Below are positions 1 to 9,930 of a DNA stretch of 64,000 nucleotides, piece by piece (position 1 is the first letter of the stretch; each line of letters starts with the position of its first letter). The notes under the pieces are model-generated. The model was not told where the DNA came from and did not search any database. It saw nothing but the letters and a program-made list of their open reading frames with translations. Origin of the DNA: Ophiobolus disseminans (Eukaryota; Ascomycota; Dothideomycetes; Pleosporales; Phaeosphaeriaceae); assembly GCA_010093685.1 (NCBI GenBank), contig MU006228.1, positions 156,057 to 220,056 on the forward strand, read 5' to 3'. The position numbers and the translations under genes are program-made.

Positions 1-66
1 TTGCAGCGCAATCATGAGCTCGGTTTGGGGTCCAAGGGTATCGAAGAGCGTAAAACTCCTCTTCAG

Positions 67-744
67 CTAGGATAGCGATAAGTCAATGTCTCCGCCTGGT
101 GGTATGTAACTGTAGAACTCAATTTTTTTGGCGTGATCGCGTGGTGACAGATCCCAGCCGCTCTCATTATGACTGAAGAAGTGACGTAGATCCTCTGAAG
201 CGACAAATCGAAATCTGCATAGTGAACACCAGGATTCTGCGAATTCGTACAGCATCTCATCGGGCAAGGTGCCAGCCTTGAGAAGATGGCTATAGCCGCG
301 GGGCTGAAGTCCGCTGATGAGTAGAGCAGTCATAGCTGTATCGAGGACCCCAGACGTTCCGAGATTTGGTGTGCTTCCCATCAGCTTAGTGACTCCAACT
401 TGATGCTCGCCATGAATGTAGTGATAGATGATGTCTCGCAATTCCCGAGGGAGTGTCGTATGTAGCAGGCGGAGCAACACTTCACACTCGTGCTTTGCAC
501 TGTCCTGGATATGTTCTGTGATCTTGACATTAAGCAACTCTCGGCTTCTGGTGATTGCGGGAACAGCCTCCTGCAGCACGCGGTACTTCTCAGGTGTTAT
601 GGTCATGAGGTCCGTCACGTTGATTGTTGTGCGACCAGAGAGAGGTTCTTTGTCGAACGTGAGGCAAAGTTCTATTTCCATTCTCTGTAACACTCTGCTG
701 TAGACTTGAAACCTTCTCATCGCTCTAGCACCAGTCAGATTCAT
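67..744 (-). CDS. LPRELRD-motif protein, paralogue A (incomplete)
   Basis: A 225-residue reading frame with an ATG start. Around residues 96-110 it carries an LPRELRDIIYHY stretch, the short helical motif that opens many uncharacterised Dothideomycete proteins and resembles a minimal F-box. Two neighbours on the same strand (1394-2287 and 2718-3829) share this motif and the overall layout, so this is a tandem family. The frame stops at 67 soon after a segment (KKIEFYSYIPPGG) that aligns with mid-protein sequence in paralogue B. Beyond the stop, another frame continues with plausible coding sequence (LAEEEFYALRYPW) to the window edge. The gene is therefore frameshifted or carries an unseen intron, and its true 3' end lies outside. 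No function is known; an adaptor role in ubiquitination would be a guess from F-box resemblance only. Confidence 0.55.
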   Translation of the reverse strand: MNLTGARAMRRFQVYSRVLQRMEIELCLTFDKEPLSGRTTINVTDLMTITPEKYRVLQEAVPAITRSRELLNVKITEHIQDSAKHECEVLLRLLHTTLPRELRDIIYHYIHGEHQVGVTKLMGSTPNLGTSGVLDTAMTALLISGLQPRGYSHLLKAGTLPDEMLYEFAESWCSLCRFRFVASEDLRHFFSHNESGWDLSPRDHAKKIEFYSYIPPGGDIDLSLS

Positions 745-1393
745 CTAGGCCGATACGGGAAACGACCTCGGACATACCTCGCGATGAAGTCTCGGTCAAG
801 CCCTGGTCCTGTTGGGGCGACCAGGAACTCCAGAGCGGTGGGTACTGGCGGTTTCATGCTCATCATTTGGCCACAGGTAGAGGATTTGGCGACGCACACT
901 CGTGTCTTGGCGCTACGCAACTGTTTCTCGGCAACAGCAGCAGCCGCAGCTACCCAGGGCAATGTTAAAGATTAGAAACGCCGCCAGGGGGATGGAATTA
1001 TTGAAAGAGTACCGATAGAGAGGGAAAACGGCCAGAGACCCGGGTAAGTCACTTTGTGTGAAGGCGTTGATAACTCCATCGGCAACTACCGTCTCGATTA
1101 ACGATACACCGCTGCTTCGATATCAATGAACCGAGTATGAACATATCCACTTTGTTCAGTCAAAGTTCCCTTGAAGATTTGCGAGTAGTATCTGCTAAGA
1201 CTACATGTCGTAATTTTCATGAACCTAACTTTGAGCTCTTGAACAACAACCGTGAATTCAGCGCTAGAGAACCTATGGCGGAAAAGTATAGTCGTGAAAT
1301 GTATATCAAGACTGGAGTTGCACAAAGAAGATGAACCTCGTGAGGCCATATGGGTTCATTGAACTGCGCTCAACCAGAAGCAGTTGCCAGTTT
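745..1393. other. Intergenic, no gene seen
   Basis: About 650 bases between paralogues A and B. Short frames exist on both strands but none shows family resemblance or an ATG-led structure I trust. Part of it may be an unrecognised 5' exon of paralogue A. Confidence 0.4.
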
Positions 1394-2287
1394 CTATGAC
1401 TCATTAGCGCACGCAAGCTGAGGCATGTGCTCAGTCCGACTGACCACCTTCTTGTCCAGGATCTTCTGATACCACACCTCCTTGCTAAGATCGTCGGACT
1501 TGACCCGAGTGACAAGGCTACTATCCACTTCGATGGTTACATTGTGCCCGACATCAAGAAGCTCCTTGACCAATGGAAAGACTCCACTCAAGATATCAAG
1601 GAACTTGCAAATGTCATGCTCATGACCGTGCCAGATCGCCTTCCGCGCGAGGGTCGCGACAGGTAACATGATCCTGGCTCCTTTCTTGACGTCAGTTAAG
1701 CACGTGAGGTATTTCGACATCGATTTGCACCACTCCAGATCCGTGTCGAACATGCAGCCTCCGGGCCATATGTCAATCTCAACATTTCTGACAAGTTGGC
1801 GTACGGGCAGGTCGAGGTCCCACAAATCTTTCGATAGGAATTCCAACACCACGGTGTTCGTCGCGAACTGGAAGGTCGTGAATTTGTACCACGCTTCGAA
1901 GAGCTCGCGCCGCGTGCTAGCATCGCAAAATTCGGGTTGGAGGACATGCAGACTGTCAACAAGTTGGGGCCGGGAAGATCTCGGAGAGTGCAGCGGGAGA
2001 AAATCAGTCTGCTCGATGAAGACATCGGATTGCGACAGCAGATACTGGTAGACCATGTCTCTCAGCTCACGTGGAAGATTCTGCTGGATGCGATCGCATA
2101 TGGCGAGGCATTCTGGCGCTGCAAATGCAGTTATTCGATTGTTGAGGTCTTCAGACAGGCTTCTTTGAGAACGATCGATGTTTTGCCGCAGTTTTTCGAG
2201 AGCGACATTTTTGTCATGTACATGATACGATGAATGTGCGTCCCTAGCTGGAGGAGTTGATCTTTCAAGGTAGAACGTTTTGTACAT
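1394..2287 (-). CDS. LPRELRD-motif protein, paralogue B (intact)
   Basis: A single-exon frame of 297 residues with an ATG start. The motif QNLPRELRDMVYQYLL sits near residues 70-85, preceded by a charged, probably helical N-terminal region. The rest (REL..AWYKFTTFQFATNTVVLEFLSKDLWDLDLP, then RQLVRNVEIDIWPGG) recurs in degraded form in the next gene, which supports both as real coding sequence. This is the only one of the three tandem copies with an undisturbed frame. No signal peptide or membrane segment is visible. The family is uncharacterised; the resemblance of PRELRD to a compact F-box helix is suggestive only. Confidence 0.65.
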   Translation of the reverse strand: MYKTFYLERSTPPARDAHSSYHVHDKNVALEKLRQNIDRSQRSLSEDLNNRITAFAAPECLAICDRIQQNLPRELRDMVYQYLLSQSDVFIEQTDFLPLHSPRSSRPQLVDSLHVLQPEFCDASTRRELFEAWYKFTTFQFATNTVVLEFLSKDLWDLDLPVRQLVRNVEIDIWPGGCMFDTDLEWCKSMSKYLTCLTDVKKGARIMLPVATLARKAIWHGHEHDICKFLDILSGVFPLVKELLDVGHNVTIEVDSSLVTRVKSDDLSKEVWYQKILDKKVVSRTEHMPQLACANES

Positions 2288-2717
2288 TCCAACAATTCGA
2301 GTTTCCTTAATGTTCTACAACGACATTAGCCTAAAAACAACCACGATGGACTTCGAGCGTGCCTTGCGATGTAGTCACGACCCAGCTCCGGGATCTGCGC
2401 ATCAGAATCGCTGCTGTTCATTGTGTCAGACAGGTCCTTCTTCTCGTGAGAATCACTTGACAACGACAACGTCGATCGAATGTTGATAGTCGAGTCACTT
2501 CACATGCAGGAACAGCAGACCGCACGAGATTAGGCAACCATGAGCTCGAACTAGCGGCTTGGCGATGACGCACGTCTTCGTTGAGCGAGCAACGCGCGCA
2601 ATACACTACACCTGTTCAACTTTACTCTCGGCAAGCCAATTACGATTGATATCGCGAAGCCGTATAGCTCACATGTTTCAATTTGACGATTGATGCGAGA
2701 CCACTGGCCAGATGGGG

Positions 2718-3829
2718 TTAATGCGGAGTGGTGCATAGGTATGAGGACGGCCGCCGGTTGTGTTTAATTTTGGCACGTATTTTCTTGAACAGTCCAGTTG
2801 AGAAATGCTCCAGCTTCAGTCGAAACTCCGCAGGGCCAAAATCGATATCCACAGTATAGCCCGCCTCGACCAGCTGATGTAGTACACTGTTGTCTCTCGC
2901 CAGTTTCTAGAAACCTTCCCACGGCGTCCCTCGAGCGTCGAAGATGCGAAAGCGCAACAAAATTTTGGTTGTTGTTGAACACCCCATTAGATCTCTCAAG
3001 CGGTTAGAAATTAGCTCTTCATCGACCAGATCTGAGGGCTCGATGTCGAATCGTATCGTACGAAGGAAGGCTGACGGAAGAAGGCCCAGACCCCAAATAT
3101 CCGTGGAGAGGAACTTGGAGAAGTCGCATCCGTGGGTGACAATGAATGTGGATTGCCTGTACCAGGCTTCTGCATCCTCGCGTTGCGTAGGCAAGCCGAC
3201 GTAAGCCACTTTGCCGATGTGTTTATAGCTTTTAGATTGTGTCAGTCTGGCACCTTAGTTCACATGGTACACTGTGGACTGCATCTCCACGTGACTCTTA
3301 GTCCCTGGCTTACTCATCATGTTGTGTATATAATCGCTCTATGTAGCTCTCTCAACACAACAACCTTCTTCTCACTTTTGCCCTGTCTCCCACATCCGAC
3401 AGATTGGATAGGCGAAGTCGTTAGTAGCTGAAACGATTTCGCCTCGATACCGATGTAGTTACGAATGAAGCACTCGCCGTCGTGACAGAGGAGGAAGCCG
3501 TGCGCGATGTCGCGCAGTTCTCGAGGAATATGTTGCTGCATTGAATCGCATGTTGTGCGACACTCAGACATCACACGCATCTCAATATGTTGCTGGGCTT
3601 CGCTGTCCAACATGTCCGCCTTTTGCAGGAGTCGAGCCCGGGCTAAGGTCAAATTTCTGCCCTTTAGATCGAATGGGGATTGATCGGCTTCGAACCTTGC
3701 CATTACTGCTGGCTCGTGTGCGCGAGCGCTTGCCATTAGGATGTCTTCAGCCGTCATTCTCCTCAAAAGTCCGTCTCCCCTAGCGATGCTGGACTGATGT
3801 TTTGCGTCCCTAACATCAATGTTTGGCAT
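2718..3829 (-). pseudogene. LPRELRD-motif paralogue C, split by a solo LTR
   Basis: The 5' part (3829 down to about 3402) has an ATG start and a QQHIPRELRDIAHGFLL motif. It runs into an LTR at 3401-3240. On the other side, the frame from 3234 down to 2910 matches the same family (EDAEAWYRQSTFIVTHG; FLSTDIWGLGLL). Removing the 162-base LTR plus one 5-base target duplication joins the two parts in frame without a stop. Further down, an in-frame TAG at 2907-2909 interrupts sequence that continues to resemble paralogue B (LVEAGYTVDIDFG against LLDVGHNVTIEVD) until a stop at 2718. The TAG is one C-to-T change from CAG. The gene is thus dead twice over: by insertion and by nonsense mutation. Confidence 0.75.
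3240..3401 (+). mobile_element. Solo LTR, family A, with target duplication
   Basis: A 162-base element starting TGTCAGTCTGGCACC and ending CCGACA (TG...CA ends), flanked by perfect 5-base direct repeats GATTG at 3235-3239 and 3402-3406. An internal TATATAA box followed by CTCTCAACACAACAACC looks like an LTR promoter and transcription start. A related copy is at 13645-13809. There is no internal retrotransposon sequence, so this is a solo LTR left by LTR-LTR recombination. It sits inside the coding frame of paralogue C. Confidence 0.85.
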
Positions 3830-4351
3830 TGGGTAGGCGGACTTACAAGATGGCTTGGTCAGCAGAGTGAATGTCTTGTGAAGATCGAAGGGTGGACTAA
3901 GATCCTGGACGAGACTATTGTTGGCATGGGTGGTGTAGTAGAGGACCTCTTAAGTAAGAGCAAGGGGTTCCGCGAGGTTTACGACACTCTACTTTGCCAC
4001 ATCGCCGACACCACTGAAGCCGTTCAAAACACCCGGCAAACCTTCACATTGCGCCTCCGGAAGAATGAGAGAGAAGTCAAGGCTCTCGGATCTGAGCTGA
4101 ACGCGATAAGACGACAAATTCAGCTTGAAGGTCAGCAATTACAGAAGCTGGGCTTACACTTTCACCGCGTATCTTTTATTGACGTACACGTCAGCGCCGT
4201 CTACCAGCATGATATTTCCCAGGTAGCGCACGGAGATCTCTATTGCCTACTAGACGAGTGGATGCAGGCCGTGGAGCTACAGGCAAATGTCTCCGAGAAC
4301 AACATACAACGCGTCACAGACAACGTTGCTGCTATGTCCACTGGTGTGTAG
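3797..4351 (+). CDS. Hypothetical protein with coiled-coil region
   Basis: A 184-residue frame with an ATG start that overlaps the first codons of the oppositely oriented paralogue C by about 30 bases. Residues about 40-115 (from VVEDLLSKSKGFREVYDTLL through RLRKNEREVKALGSELNAIRRQ) have the charge pattern of a long amphipathic or coiled-coil helix. There is no signal peptide or membrane segment. I do not recognise a family. The start may be wrong: the first 15 residues overlap another gene's 5' end, and the real product could begin in an upstream exon or be the tail of a larger decayed gene. Confidence 0.4.
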   Translation: MFCVPNINVWHWVGGLTRWLGQQSECLVKIEGWTKILDETIVGMGGVVEDLLSKSKGFREVYDTLLCHIADTTEAVQNTRQTFTLRLRKNEREVKALGSELNAIRRQIQLEGQQLQKLGLHFHRVSFIDVHVSAVYQHDISQVAHGDLYCLLDEWMQAVELQANVSENNIQRVTDNVAAMSTGV

Positions 4352-4536
4352 TCGCAGCCAATCCAGGGTATTTCTCATTCGTCAATAGTATACGGCAAAT
4401 CTGTGATCTAAGACCAACGTTCAAGGGTTCGCCGAGCCAGAGTGCAGTCGGTAACGCGTGACTACAGAGACTTGTTCGAATTCAGAGTGATGTATACGTC
4501 AGGATAAGGCATTCTCTGTCGGTCAAATTCCATGGG

Positions 4537-5115
4537 TCACCTGGCATAAAACAACGCGAGCATTGCGCAAAAAGCGCCACTGTTGAGAGTTAGTATATTA
4601 TAGAGGATATAGCGCAAGATCATACCTATCAAACCCCAAATGAACATCCGCCGAGAGTCCAACAAGGTCCGCCGTGAAGCAAGAAGTGATGCAATCGCCC
4701 AATTTGTCCAGTCGCTGGTGCTCCACCATAACTTCTCTTGAACGTCTCTCGAATCTGCCAAGCTCGTGTTCGACGTGGAAGGTGGTGGACTTGACCGAGG
4801 CTGTTGTATTTTCACGGCTCTTGAGGCCATTTTTGAACGCGCCAAAATAGCGCTTTCAAACTTGTCCGGGCCGCAGGCTCCCTCTGCGAAGTCGACCAAA
4901 GCACGGTGCATCAGCGCGAGAAGCAAACACAATGACCCATGTCGTACTGCGTTAGGCCTTGTATTAATAGACATCCGGTGAAGGCCCAAAGAGCTTTTTG
5001 GCGTCCTGCGGCGCATACGCCGTGGTCTTCGTGACCTACATGGGTACCACCAATTGGCAATTCGGGTTATGCGGCTCGAGCATGCTGACAACCGCCAATG
5101 GATGCCCGGAATCAT
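4537..5115 (-). CDS. Hypothetical ORF with hydrophobic C-terminus, doubtful
   Basis: A 192-residue frame with an ATG start. The C-terminal third looks genuinely protein-like (KLWWSTSDWTNWAIASLL, then a hydrophobic stretch FIWGLIGMILRYILYN). The N-terminal half is basic and of low quality, and another frame there gives a better-looking stretch (TTAYAPQDAKKLFG). It may be a membrane-protein remnant with frameshifts. I cannot name it. Confidence 0.25.
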   Translation of the reverse strand: MIPGIHWRLSACSSRITRIANWWYPCRSRRPRRMRRRTPKSSLGLHRMSINTRPNAVRHGSLCLLLALMHRALVDFAEGACGPDKFESAILARSKMASRAVKIQQPRSSPPPSTSNTSLADSRDVQEKLWWSTSDWTNWAIASLLASRRTLLDSRRMFIWGLIGMILRYILYNILTLNSGAFCAMLALFYAR

Positions 5116-5645
5116 GCGTTGCGATGCAGGAGCAAATCATTATTGAGCACCTCTGAAGCCAATACGCCATGCGCAGAACATCCGTCGACAGCTGGAATTG
5201 TCTAGAACGATGAGCAAAGGAACTAAGATTCCAGCGTCAAACTGAACACCACATCAAACCGTGTAACTTCCGCGTTTCAGTGATTGTTCCAACAATGAGA
5301 TACGATGATGCTATCGGAAGTATCGCCAGATGACATGCCACCAGTCCCGTCTTCGTACGCCCAAGTCAGGGCAGTCCGTCCTCGTGTTGTACATGCTTGC
5401 ACCCTACGTCAATGGTAACTGCGAACAACGTGCGACGAGCTATGTCGCGACGCTCAGAGTTCCAGCGCTCCAAGCCCAGAATATCTGCCCTGGTCTGAAT
5501 CAATGAATTATCAAATTCATATTAAGCGCGTAGGTGTGGATAAGATGGTCCTGATTCGGCTGAGACACTTCAATGTAGAAAGCCTTGGTGCCATTTGCTC
5601 TTCCTGCCTCGCTGCCATGGAATGATGGCTGTCATTGGCTTCCAA
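5116..5645. other. Intergenic, no gene seen
   Basis: About 530 bases with only short frames. I see nothing to annotate here. Confidence 0.4.
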
Positions 5646-7871
5646 CTACTGAGTGAATAGTAACTGTTCTATCGGCGCGCCCCTCGTCAGACTATACGAG
5701 AAATCAAGGAGGTTATAGAGCAAGGTATATGCCTTCATCATATTAGCATGAAGATGTGGGAATTGACAAGGTGTGCCGCAAAACTTACTCAGAATGCCAA
5801 GCAGAACGAAGCTTGTAGTTATGCACCTGACCTCTCGAGGACGTGAACGCTCGATGTATTTCCACCAGAGAGTGCAGGCATAGTCTTTCATCCAGGGGCC
5901 TTTGATCCGTGCCTACGGAGGATTTCTTACAAGTCTCCATTGGTATCCTAACTCGTTCGGTGTCTCGCGGCTCACGGTTATGATCGTCCACGGTAAGAAT
6001 ATCGCTCTCCAAAACCCGACTTTCAAGTCCGCAAATCTCAGGGCAGACATGATCTGATCTTGATTCTCAAACTCGCAAACTTTTATCAGCTCTCTCAGTC
6101 TAATTGGGTTATCAGAACGTTCGTGCAGTAAAAGCTCGCCCGGTGTCATGGAATCGTAAATCCTAGAGTCGGATACATAGCACCAGCCTTCCCCTGGTGA
6201 AGATAACCAGGATGTCAGCATTCCCCTGTTATCGAAGTCACTGCTTGGGATTAAGGATTCGGCGACAATTCCGAGGACTTGAGAATCAGCGCGCGTGCGA
6301 ATAAGATGTAAAAGTACCTCTCCCAGTTGACCTTTCTGTGTTTAACGGCCTGAACGACGCCCGTCCCGGTCCCGGATCTGCAGTAAGATAAGATATCCTA
6401 AAATTGGGACCACACTGAATTTCATGTTGTCGTGCAACACACGACACAGGCAAGTAACGATTGTATCAGTCGAAGATCCTTCTGGAATATTGTCACCCCA
6501 GTCGGAGTGCATGCGATGGACGAGACATATCAGAAAGGCCGTGACATCTTTATGCCCCTAAAGGACCTTCCCATCTCGCAAAGTCCACGCCACGAAGTCA
6601 TATCTCCGAAGAGCCGCGCTTAGATACAAGGGCGACATCACGAGTACCCACACAATGTGATTCAGAACAAGATCTACACGCGGGTCCATCACGATATAAT
6701 CGCGACCTTCTAAAACGCTTTGATTTGTATTGAAGTCCTGGGTTCTTGTGACCAAAGCCAAAGGGATATTTTTGTCGACTGCCAATTCGAGCTACATGAT
6801 AAAATCATACGGCGCTTGATTCATTGCGACTTGCCATCGCAGGATTAACACAGCTCGAATGAGTGTCGCCCATGCGAAAGCTGAAAGAAAACGACATTGC
6901 GTCTCCCGAGGGTCATAATTACGAGCTGTGAGCATGCATTCACAGTAGTCCGGGAATTGAAGCTTCTTGGTGTGTTTCTTCTCTTTGCGCTCACGATGTA
7001 CTCGGCAATGGATCTGTGTACAAACACCACCCGTCGATCTGCATGTGTGGAAGCATGATATGGGTGTAGTCTCGACTTGTGGGGCATTTCCTTGAGTATT
7101 ACTACTCCGACCAAGCCTTTGCAACATCCAAGGATATGGTCTTCGAGCACTGACGCCGCTCGTTCGCCCAGCATGTCGTTGATGACCATGCCATTGATCG
7201 ACGCGGAACGTTTTTCTGATCTTAACGCAGTTTCTGAGTAGTTGTTACATTGATCCAGGTATGCACAAAATGGCAAGGGCAGTTTTTCCCCGCAAGAGGA
7301 GAATGCCTGCATCATCCAGAGTACAAAGCACGCCTTTCGACGCTGAGAAGGGGACAAACTCTCCAGTAGGTAATCGAAGTGTTCCTGGAGTTTGTCGGGA
7401 ACAACGGCTAGCTCTGCCTCGAGGCTGGCTATGGACTCGCTATTAGCCGCTCGTTCGCGCAGGACTCTGACGACTAATGCTACCCATAGGAAGACGCCAT
7501 CTGATCGCAACACAACTTGTTCAACCAGTGGAGCAATCTCGGATGCACCGGCCAAAAGTTTCAGCTTATCTGTTACATATCGCTCGATAACGTCCTTTGC
7601 TAGGTATTGCATAGTAATGCGTTGATTCGCGACATTCTTGTGCAAGGAAGCATATGGCTCGTTCGTCTTTGCTCTGCGGCTTCGTGGAAGCGAGGCACAA
7701 ATCCAAACTCAGCTCGCGCATTTCCTTGGTGGTGTTTTCCAAGCTCTCATTCTCTTTTGTCATACCACGTGCAGATTCTTGGGTTTCGTTTCCAGTATTG
7801 ATGACCTTCGACCGTGCCTCAAGGAGCTGCAGGATGGTCCCGGCCAGGCTGAGTGCAGCGAGAGCCTCCAT
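5646..7871 (-). pseudogene. NACHT-type NLR (STAND) gene, decayed, NTPase core missing
   Basis: The 5' end (7871, ATG) encodes MEALAALSLAGTILQLLEA, the classic N-terminal helix of fungal NACHT-domain NLRs, and runs to about residue 75 (CFLAQECRE). The next recognisable block, in another frame, is RITMQYLAKDVIERYVTDKL, then DGVFLWVALVVRVLRE and the winged-helix-like part that normally follows the NACHT NTPase, and FVHRSIAEYI. The P-loop and Walker B regions, normally several hundred residues, are absent. After a second frame change near 7000-6960, one frame continues to 5646, broken only by stops at 6792-6794 (TAG), 6558-6560 (TAG), 6342-6344 (TAA) and 5913-5915 (TAG). Each is one C-to-T change from a Gln codon. 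Intact relatives are linked to heterokaryon incompatibility and innate recognition in fungi; this copy cannot act as an NTPase. Confidence 0.75.
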
Positions 7872-8414
7872 GTCGGAAAGGTGGATGACCAGATTCGAGG
7901 CGAAGCGCGAGATTGTGATGTTCTGAGGGAGCCGTGGGAGCGTCTTGCCTCGTTGTTAGCTCCTTCCAAGTCTAGCTACCCCTCTCCGTTCAACCTCAGA
8001 CCGCGATGCAGGAAGTCACACCTAAGTCCTTTACCAGCGCCGATGGAATGAAGCGAGTAGAAAAAATCTAGACGGAAAGGGAGTTTTGGAAATTGTCTAT
8101 GACATCAGTTAGGAAGGAGTAGATGGGCCCAACGCGTCTTCCACACGCATGACCCCACCATGGAATAGTTTGAGGGGAGTGGCACCCAAGCCTGCTGCAA
8201 ACTCATTCATTTGCATATGCTACCGAAAGCGTTCTGCCGTGCATCTTCTCTCGTTATGTCGTACTCCGCCAACGCTATCGTATTCCCGTCATTCCCTGCA
8301 CGCTGTACCCAGCGCTGTGCGATTGTGTATCATCATCATATCGGCGACCAGCCCTTGGCCGCCCAAACAACGCTCCACTTCGATCCGCTCCGAGTGCGCT
8401 GACTACAGCGGTGG
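7872..8414. other. Intergenic, no gene seen
   Basis: About 540 bases between the NLR remnant's 5' end and the 3' end of the isomerase gene. I found no supportable coding or RNA feature. Confidence 0.4.
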
Positions 8415-9301
8415 TCATAATCCGGGTGGTGTAGCCAGACCATCGCACGCCACGTCTGCCACCACCTCAATCTTGCGCGCTTTCGCACCAATGGCGCCGC
8501 CGGGGTGGTTTCGCCGGAACACCTCTTTCACGCCCTCCTCCTCTCTGTCATATAGCGCCTCGGCTACAGTGAGCGCCAGCATATCTCCCACGGCGATCGT
8601 CACGGTCGTGCTCGTCGTCGGGGCGCAAACGCCAAAGCTCACCTCCTCGAGCTCGTGTATGGGCGCAGGCAGAAGAGTGACATTGGCGTGTGACTGAAGC
8701 AGCGGGCAATCGGACGCACGCTTGTGGCTCGTTATTGCGAGGATAGGTGTGTGCGTTGGAATGTGTGGGAGGAGAGCGAGGAGCTCGGCTGTTTTGCCCG
8801 AGTATGAGATGAAGAGAATCACGTCGGTCTGCCCTTAGTCAGCATGTCGTCCCACATCGCTTCAGACAGACAAGTCATTGGACATACCCTTCGAATATCC
8901 CCAAGGTCGCCGTGGAGCGCTTCTGCTGCGTGCATGAAGCTACACGCGATGCCGAGGCTTTTCATCGTCGCGACCATCTTCCTGCCAACGAGACCACTCT
9001 TGCCCACGCCGCAAATTATCACCTTACCGCCAGCCTCGCTGGCAGTTGTGACCGTATCGACTGCCTGCAAAAGGCCATCGCGCGCATTGTGGTCGGACTG
9101 GTAGAGCAGCGTAACTTGCGACAACGCGGTAGCGGCCGTGGACAGCACGTTCACAGCGCGCGATATGTGCTTCGCGCCGTCTGGATCAGTGGCGCTCAGC
9201 GGCGGGGTCAACGGCTGCGCCTCAAACTCCTCGCGCTTCCGTTTCTGGCAGGTCGATGTTGGCGATGAAGAGGGGGGTGTCGGTTCGAATGTGGCGGCCA
9301 T
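8415..9301 (-). CDS. SIS-domain sugar-phosphate isomerase, KpsF/GutQ type
   Basis: Two exons, 9301-8888 and 8828-8415, joined across a 59-base intron (GTATGT...GGGCAG), give 275 residues. The ATG at 9301 is preferred to an upstream in-frame ATG at 9382 because it leaves a short low-complexity leader before the domain. The SIS domain shows GGKVIICGVGKSGLVGRKMV, HAAEALHGDLGDIRR, FISYSGKTAELL, FGVCAPTTSTT, GDMLALTVAEAL and RRNHPGGAIG. These are the hallmarks of bacterial arabinose-5-phosphate isomerases, which interconvert ribulose-5-phosphate and arabinose-5-phosphate. The C-terminal CBS pair of the bacterial enzymes is missing, since the frame ends about 20 residues after HPGG. Fungi do not make KDO, so the physiological substrate is unclear. 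Probably cytosolic. Confidence 0.85.
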
Positions 9302-9930
9302 TTCCACGTGAAGATCGTCAGGGTCCAAAAAGATAAATCTCGAGAGCAGAACAACAACGCGAAAGCTGTTTGCAAAAGACAAAGGCGCGCACAGTCTATA
9401 ACGAGTTTCACCCGTCCCGCTCGTCTAGTCGTTATCGGAAACAGTCGGAGGCGAGAAAGATTCTAATTAGTAGGCGTAATACTCGATCTATCAACGACGC
9501 AACCTGCCAACTTATTTTCAACGAACCGCCGGCGCAGCAACAAAAGCTTATGACGAGCAGGACCCTTGAAAAGCACCGCGGACCCCGACACCATTAATAA
9601 TCCTCGCGAACAGCATACTGCCGAGCAAGCACTCTGGCGTCAAGGGGTTCTAGCCCACGTCGTTCCCATGTTGTTGCAACGCCGGCGGCATCTACACCCT
9701 GGTTTGATAAAGAATGGTCTCATCGCCGCTACTGTGCGGTGCCCCACTAGGACGTGTCTAACCGGATACAGTAGATACTAGACTTGAATAGATCCTCGAG
9801 CATGTCATCAATCGCGCCCAACCATCAAACCACGTTTTCTCGCGATCGCTGCAAAGAATCCACCGTCTGACGTGCAGTCAACCAAATCCACTCGCGGCAG
9901 GATCACATGGAACATCCCTAGACCTAGACG
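9302..9930. other. Intergenic, no gene seen
   Basis: About 630 bases between two same-strand genes. It holds the promoter of the isomerase and the 3' flank of the acetyltransferase; no distinct motif was identified. Confidence 0.4.

Noticed and set aside
8149..8697. Plus-strand frame of 182 codons
   Set aside because: Antisense shadow of the SIS-domain gene's second exon; Ser/Thr-rich with no motif.
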